Assembly: GCA_934202965.1 (NCBI GenBank)
Contig: CAKPYN010000011.1
Location: 1 to 64,000, forward strand
Direction: 5' to 3'
Length of the DNA: 64,000 nt
From: an uncultured Megasphaera sp.
GTDB lineage: Bacteria > Bacillota > Negativicutes > Veillonellales > Megasphaeraceae
This document shows, piece after piece, positions 59,555 through 64,000 of the stretch. A program made the translations under genes and the position numbers. Below the pieces are notes generated by a model. It made no database searches and had not been told where the DNA came from. It worked only from the letters and a program-made list of their open reading frames with translations. The first letter of the stretch is position 1. Every line of letters starts with the position of its first letter.

Positions 59555-60457
59555 ATGGATCAGTTTCACTTGATTATTGTAACAGGCATGTCCGGTGCGG
59601 GTAAAAGTCATGCTGTACAAGTATTGGAAGATATTGGCTATTTTTGCATTGATAATATTCCGCCAGTGCTTATTCCTAAATTCGCTGAATTATGCATTAA
59701 GGGAGGCGAACGAGTTCGCCATGTAGCCTTGATTGCAGATATTCGCGGCGGTCAATTTTTTGATGCCATGAGCCAGTCGTTAAAAGAACTGCAGGAACAG
59801 GGCGTAGACTATGAAATAGTCTTTATTGAAGCGTCCGATCAGGCTTTAATTCGTCGATACAAAGAGACGCGCCGTGTCCATCCGTTGGCACCGCACAGTC
59901 GCATCAGTCAAGGCATTGCTGAAGAACGCCGCCGCTTGGCGACACTGCGTAAACAGGCAGATTTTATTATTGATACGAGCAATTTGAAGCCCAAAGAGCT
60001 AAAAGAAATATTAATCAAAAAATATGCCGTTAACGATGGCAAAAAGAGCTTGAATGTGACTGTCGTATCCTTCGGATTTAAGCATGGCATGCCGATTGAT
60101 GCAGATATTGTAGATGATGTACGGTTTTTGCCCAACCCGTATTATATTGAAGAATACCGTCATAAGTCAGGACGCGTGCCGGCTGTCAGGGATTATGTAG
60201 AAAGTTTTCCCGTTACGGCGGCGTTTAAAGAAAAATGGTTTGATATGATTGATTTCCTTTTGCCTAATTATGAACGAGAAGGAAAAAGTCAGCTGGTGAT
60301 TGCTGTTGGTTGTACAGGCGGCATGCATCGCAGTGTTTGCATGGCCGAAGCCATGTACAAACATTTGAAAGAAACAGGCATTGATGTTACGATTGAACAT
60401 CGGGACCTTTATAAAAATGAAGTAGAAGAAGACGCACCAGGATACGAAGGACAGTAA
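59555..60457 (+). CDS. rapZ: RNase adapter/nucleotide-binding protein RapZ
   Basis: The 300-residue protein has the Walker A motif TGMSGAGKS at about 10-18, DNIPP, and in the C-terminal half the conserved GCTGGMHRSVCMAE, the sugar-phosphate/UDP-GlcNAc-type ligand site. In E. coli RapZ controls glucosamine-6-phosphate synthase mRNA; in Gram-positives it sits with yvcK and whiA exactly as here (YvcJ). Its role in Negativicutes is not defined. AAGGAGA precedes the ATG. Confidence 0.95.
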   Translation: MDQFHLIIVTGMSGAGKSHAVQVLEDIGYFCIDNIPPVLIPKFAELCIKGGERVRHVALIADIRGGQFFDAMSQSLKELQEQGVDYEIVFIEASDQALIRRYKETRRVHPLAPHSRISQGIAEERRRLATLRKQADFIIDTSNLKPKELKEILIKKYAVNDGKKSLNVTVVSFGFKHGMPIDADIVDDVRFLPNPYYIEEYRHKSGRVPAVRDYVESFPVTAAFKEKWFDMIDFLLPNYEREGKSQLVIAVGCTGGMHRSVCMAEAMYKHLKETGIDVTIEHRDLYKNEVEEDAPGYEGQ

Positions 60458-60472
60458 TGGAGGTGTCGGCTC

Positions 60473-61819
60473 ATGCGTTTTTTTAAATGGCTGCATCCGG
60501 GCCTGCATATCAAGCGCTGGCTTTTTCTGTTTGGACTGGGGATGATGGCTACCAGTTTCGGTTTGGTCCTGACATTTAATTATCAATGGCTGGGCCAGAT
60601 TGAGGAATGGATGTTCCGTATGTTATATGAAGTAACGGGACATTATAATTATACCGTATTAGCGACATTGGGCATTGTCATTCTTTGTTTTGGAGTGGTA
60701 ATTATGGGCTGGTCTACGAAACGGCTGATACGGACGATGCTGGGTGTCGTTATGCCGAACGAATCAGGGAATATCAGTGATTTGATACTCTCTAATATTC
60801 AGCTTTCCAAAGGTCCCAAAGTAGTCGTCATTGGCGGCGGTACAGGGCTGTCCGTTATGCTGCGGGGACTGAAAACGAAAACATATAATTTAACGGCTGT
60901 TGTCACCGTTGCGGATGATGGTGGCTCTACCGGACGAATTCGTCAGGATTTAGATATTATTGCGCCTGGCGACTTGCGGAACTGTTTGGTTGCGTTAGCT
61001 GATAAAGAAGGATTGATGGAAAAATTATTTGCCCATCGATTTGGCGGTTCAGGCAATTTGACAGGCCATAGCTTTGGTAATTTGTTTATTGCCGCCCTTA
61101 TCGAGGTATTAGGTGATGTAGAAGAAGCGATGGATGCTACGAGTAAGGTACTGAAGGTGCGTGGTAAAGTTATTCCATCATCAGCAGAAAAAATTTCTTT
61201 AAATGCTGAACTAACAGATGGCCGTATTATCTGTGGTGAATCGCAGATACCCCATGCTCATGGTAAAATCAAGCGAGTATTTACAACGCCGGAACAGCCA
61301 AAAGCCGTGCAGTCTGCTGTAGAAGCAATTCGCCATGCTGACGCTGTCGTATTAGGCCCGGGCAGTTTGTATACAAGCATTATGCCTAATTTATGTATAC
61401 CGGAAATAGCTGAAGCAGTTTGCCAAAGTACGGCGAAGAAAATTTACATTTGCAATGTAATGACTCAGCCCGGCGAAACGGATGATTATTCCGTAGCAGA
61501 TCATGTCAACGCCATTCATCGGCAGCTGGGAAAGCAGGTTATTGATTTTGTTATTGCCAATAACGGCAATATTGATACAGCGATTTTGCAGCGGTATGCT
61601 GCGGCCGGTTCCCATCCGGTCATCATTGACAAAAAGGAAGTCAGCCAGGCCGGGGCCACGCTGATTCTGTCTGATTTGGTTAATAAAGAAACGGGGGCTA
61701 CCCATGATACTAAGAAATTGGCCAATGTTCTTTTTGATTTGATTAATGCGCTGCGGACCGATTTGTCGCCGGAACTGTTGCATTACTATTTGAAACGATA
61801 TAATTTTAAACACCAATAG
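60473..61819 (+). CDS. yvcK: YvcK/CofD-like gluconeogenesis factor with N-terminal membrane segments
   Basis: The 448-residue protein starts with about 100 residues containing two hydrophobic helices (LFLFGLGMMATSFGLVL; VLATLGIVILCFGVVI), an extension found in Negativicutes and some Clostridia, followed by the YvcK core: VVIGGGTGLSVMLRGLK, VTVADDGGSTGR, GDLRNCLVALAD and GPGSLYTSIMPN. YvcK binds UDP-GlcNAc and couples carbon status to cell-wall growth in Bacillus. Membrane attachment here is an inference. The gene follows rapZ by 15 bp. Confidence 0.94.
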   Translation: MRFFKWLHPGLHIKRWLFLFGLGMMATSFGLVLTFNYQWLGQIEEWMFRMLYEVTGHYNYTVLATLGIVILCFGVVIMGWSTKRLIRTMLGVVMPNESGNISDLILSNIQLSKGPKVVVIGGGTGLSVMLRGLKTKTYNLTAVVTVADDGGSTGRIRQDLDIIAPGDLRNCLVALADKEGLMEKLFAHRFGGSGNLTGHSFGNLFIAALIEVLGDVEEAMDATSKVLKVRGKVIPSSAEKISLNAELTDGRIICGESQIPHAHGKIKRVFTTPEQPKAVQSAVEAIRHADAVVLGPGSLYTSIMPNLCIPEIAEAVCQSTAKKIYICNVMTQPGETDDYSVADHVNAIHRQLGKQVIDFVIANNGNIDTAILQRYAAAGSHPVIIDKKEVSQAGATLILSDLVNKETGATHDTKKLANVLFDLINALRTDLSPELLHYYLKRYNFKHQ

Positions 61820-61831
61820 GAGGTGGGCAGC

Positions 61832-62779
61832 ATGTCGTTTGCCGAAGAGGTCAAAAATGAAATTGCCCACTATCAACCAGAAAATGCCGCCTGCCGCTCT
61901 GCTGAACTGGCGGCGTTGTTGTGTATGGGCGGTTCGTTGATATTAGGCTCACGGGGCTGTATAGGCATTGAATTCAGCACATCCAATAATGCCGTAGCGC
62001 GCAAAGCCTTGAAGATGTGGCGTCAGTCCTTTGCTATTCGCCCGGAAGTGCGGGTACGGCAGGGGCTGCGGCTGCGCAAAAAAAATTACTATATTTTGCG
62101 TGTACCGCCGACAGAGGCCAGTACGCGCGTGTTGAAGACGTTGTCCCTGTTTCCGGGAGCAGAAGAATTTACTGCGATTGATTTGAAAAATGCTGATTGT
62201 CAGCGGGCTTTTTTGCGGGGTGCCTTTATGGGCGGCGGCTCTGTCAATCAGCCTAAGGGCGATTATCATTTGGAACTGCTGACAGGCAATGAGTTTTTTG
62301 CCCGAAAGTTGTTGAAAATTATGCGGCGGTTTCATGTCCCGGCTAAAATGACGGACCGCAAAGGGGATTATCTCGTGTATGTCAAAGAAGGCAATGGCGT
62401 ATCCGCTTTTTTGCAGTATGTCGGAGCCACGCAGGCGTATTTGGATTTTGAAAGCGTGCGTGTCGTCAAAGATATGCGGAATAATGTCAATCGTGTGGTC
62501 AATTGTGAAACGGCTAATTTACAGAAGACCGTAGACGCTGCGATACGACAGCGACGTGATATTGAAACAATACAAGCATCCGGCAAATACAGCCAAATGA
62601 CGACAAAATTACAGGAAGCAGCAGAACTGCGGCTCCGTCATCCGGAGGCGCCGATGAGTGAGTTAGCTGCGTTATCGGGACTGACGAAATCAGGATTGTC
62701 CCATCGATTCAAAAAAATCGCTGCAATAGCTATGCAGTTAGAAGGAAAAGAGAAAGATGAAACCAATGAAGTTTTTTAA
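61832..62779 (+). CDS. whiA: DNA-binding protein WhiA
   Basis: The 315-residue protein has an N-terminal LAGLIDADG homing-endonuclease-like domain (AFLRGAFMGGGSV, the region around GDYHLELLTG) and a C-terminal helix-turn-helix (LAALSGLTKSGLSHRFKKI). WhiA regulates sporulation and chromosome/division genes in Gram-positives; its role in a non-sporulating diderm is unclear. The ATG at 61832 follows AGGAGGTG; the earlier GTG lies in that site. Its last 23 bp overlap the next gene. Confidence 0.95.
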   Translation: MSFAEEVKNEIAHYQPENAACRSAELAALLCMGGSLILGSRGCIGIEFSTSNNAVARKALKMWRQSFAIRPEVRVRQGLRLRKKNYYILRVPPTEASTRVLKTLSLFPGAEEFTAIDLKNADCQRAFLRGAFMGGGSVNQPKGDYHLELLTGNEFFARKLLKIMRRFHVPAKMTDRKGDYLVYVKEGNGVSAFLQYVGATQAYLDFESVRVVKDMRNNVNRVVNCETANLQKTVDAAIRQRRDIETIQASGKYSQMTTKLQEAAELRLRHPEAPMSELAALSGLTKSGLSHRFKKIAAIAMQLEGKEKDETNEVF

Positions 62780-64000
62780 ATATATAGTAAGTATACTGAC
62801 TTTGACGGCCTTATATGCCGCTGCGGCAGCCAGTCCGAATCCGAATGATGCCGGCACGATGAATCATATTGTCAATGCGCATATGGGTGTCATTGCTATG
62901 ACAGAACCGGTCAATAAGGGAACGCTGTTGTTTTCAGACAGCCCGGAATATCCGGAAGAAAGCGGCATATTGTATGGTGATAAAGTAAGCGGTGACTGCC
63001 GCATGTATTTTTATCATGTCAATCAAAGCAGCATACCGCGCAAAATTGTTGTCGTTGCCTATAATCCAGAAGACAGCGATCAGGAAGTCATCCTTAAAAA
63101 CTGTCAGTATGCACAACCGAGTACTGAATATTATGAAGTCGGCAAAGAATTATCCATGCTGTATTATGAAGGAAACAATACCGTCAATAAGGTGACGGTA
63201 CCTGCGCACGGGTATGCCCTGCTGGGCAATCGGCTGGACAATGTAAAGGTACTGCCGGACCAGCTTTTTTCAGGTATTGTGGATATAGAGCTGCCAACTG
63301 CCATGTATGTCTCGTCGATGATTCTGCCGTTTACAGACAACCCGCTCTTGTTTGTGCGCAAACAGTTGTATTTGCCCAGTGATTCCGTACAGCTTCGCGG
63401 AACATTTTGGGGCAAAGACCGCTATATCAGCACGCTGATTCCGTATTCTTCGCTGGATGGTATTGGCTATATTCGCCTTGCCGGCGACGTGTTGGACCGC
63501 TTTTTAGTAGGTCACGATGCGATGGATAATCGCGTATCCAAGAATGTCGGCAATTATGGCGTCAACTATACAATACGGCTGCGCACAAAGGGAACTGGTA
63601 ATTTGCATTTGTATTTTAATCCGATGGGCGGCGAATATGCTGGTGTCATGGACTTGTCGTATACGGACGCACAGCAAAAAGAAGTGCGGAAAATTATTGA
63701 ACTGCCTTCAGACCGTCTCAGCATGGGCAAAGATAATCCCTATGCGATGCAGTATTTAGATACAGTGCCTGCCGGAACAGATGTCATCATGCATATGATG
63801 CCGCCGGGTGCTGCTAATTTGCCGGTCCGCATTATTGTGGTTCCAGATAAAGAACTGCAAAAAGCTGCCGATGATGCCGCTGCGCAGCGCGCACTGCAGG
63901 AAAAAATACGTCGGGAAGCAGCATTAGCCGCTAAAGCAAAAGAAGCGGAAAAAGCACAAGAAACGCAAAGCGTACAGCCGACGCCAGGTGACAAAGATAC
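62757..64000 (+). CDS. Exported protein of unknown function, 3' end outside the window
   Basis: An open frame of at least 414 codons without a stop runs off the window. Starting MKPMKFFKYIVSILTLTA, it has a signal peptide with cleavage likely near AAAAS (about 26). The mature part is beta-rich, with ESGILYGDKVSGDCRMYFYH, VTVPAHGYALLGN and FWGKDRYISTLIPYSSLDG, and then an Ala/Glu/Lys-rich helical stretch (KAADDAAAQRA, KAKEAEKAQE) at the end, perhaps a linker to a further domain. I do not recognise the family. The alternative start is the ATG at 62766. It overlaps whiA by 23 bp, so translation is likely coupled. Confidence 0.8.
   Translation, partial: MKPMKFFKYIVSILTLTALYAAAAASPNPNDAGTMNHIVNAHMGVIAMTEPVNKGTLLFSDSPEYPEESGILYGDKVSGDCRMYFYHVNQSSIPRKIVVVAYNPEDSDQEVILKNCQYAQPSTEYYEVGKELSMLYYEGNNTVNKVTVPAHGYALLGNRLDNVKVLPDQLFSGIVDIELPTAMYVSSMILPFTDNPLLFVRKQLYLPSDSVQLRGTFWGKDRYISTLIPYSSLDGIGYIRLAGDVLDRFLVGHDAMDNRVSKNVGNYGVNYTIRLRTKGTGNLHLYFNPMGGEYAGVMDLSYTDAQQKEVRKIIELPSDRLSMGKDNPYAMQYLDTVPAGTDVIMHMMPPGAANLPVRIIVVPDKELQKAADDAAAQRALQEKIRREAALAAKAKEAEKAQETQSVQPTPGDKD

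Overview
The window is one contig of a Gram-negative (diderm) Firmicute of the class Negativicutes, most probably the genus Megasphaera or a close relative. This is an inference. It rests on a flavodoxin that closely resembles the Megasphaera elsdenii protein as I remember it, on an outer-membrane TonB-dependent receptor and a lipid A-type phosphoethanolamine transferase sitting beside Firmicute genes (T-boxes, SepF, DivIVA, WhiA), and on DapL, a single-chain pyruvate carboxylase and flavin-type D-lactate dehydrogenases typical of lactate-using Veillonellales. Most of the DNA is ordinary chromosome. The remains of mobile DNA are an IS200/IS605-type end at the left edge and an IS4-type transposase fragment near 39.4 kb.

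Layout. 1-5.75 kb: IS end abutting a 5'-truncated metQ, a secreted CYTH-like protein, a class I aminotransferase, an M20 amidohydrolase, and a BASS-family transporter behind a T-box leader. 5.9-12.4 kb: ABC-F ATPase, GlcD-type D-lactate dehydrogenase, an XRE regulator broken by a stop codon, and dapL-ychF. 12.5-17.8 kb: LuxR-type regulator, tRNA-Ala, PTS IIA, flavodoxin with a DUF3793 protein, thioesterase, thioredoxin with a TSCPD protein, an RseC-like protein, and a TerC protein behind a yybP-ykoY (manganese) riboswitch. 18-23.9 kb: LarA-like protein, metQ behind a SAM-I riboswitch, second GlcD-type oxidase, small exported protein, MFS pump. 24-28.1 kb: Cys-type T-box, M20 hydrolase and metNIQ. 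28.2-32.1 kb: methyltransferase-CsoR fusion, macro-domain protein, CpXC protein and a small [FeFe] hydrogenase; by eye this block is richer in G+C than its neighbours. 33-39.2 kb: D,D-carboxypeptidase, response regulator, phosphoethanolamine transferase, four tRNAs, nitroreductase, tatAC. 39.4-44.1 kb: IS4 remnant fused by deletion to a truncated phnX, then pyruvate carboxylase. 44.16-45.39 kb: about 1.2 kb of intergenic hairpin repeats. 45.4-50.25 kb: one 1619-residue open frame joining a TonB receptor to a second predicted beta-barrel. 50.5-64 kb: SdhBA-like pair, radical SAM protein with a PgeF-like protein, the division cluster yggS-sepF-ylmH-divIVA, a small SLH protein with a HAD phosphatase, rapZ-yvcK-whiA, and an exported protein that runs off the end.

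How it fits together. Sulfur amino acid uptake recurs: three MetQ-type lipoproteins (one broken, one under SAM control, one under predicted cysteine control) and a MetNI pair. Lactate and pyruvate metabolism is represented by two GlcD-type dehydrogenases, pyruvate carboxylase, flavodoxin and hydrogenase. Envelope functions suit a diderm cell wall. The least ordinary items are the TonB receptor-porin fusion, the methyltransferase-CsoR fusion, the T-box-controlled BASS transporter, a PgeF homologue lacking two zinc ligands, and a macro-domain protein with altered catalytic loops. No CRISPR array, prophage or recognisable defence island was seen.
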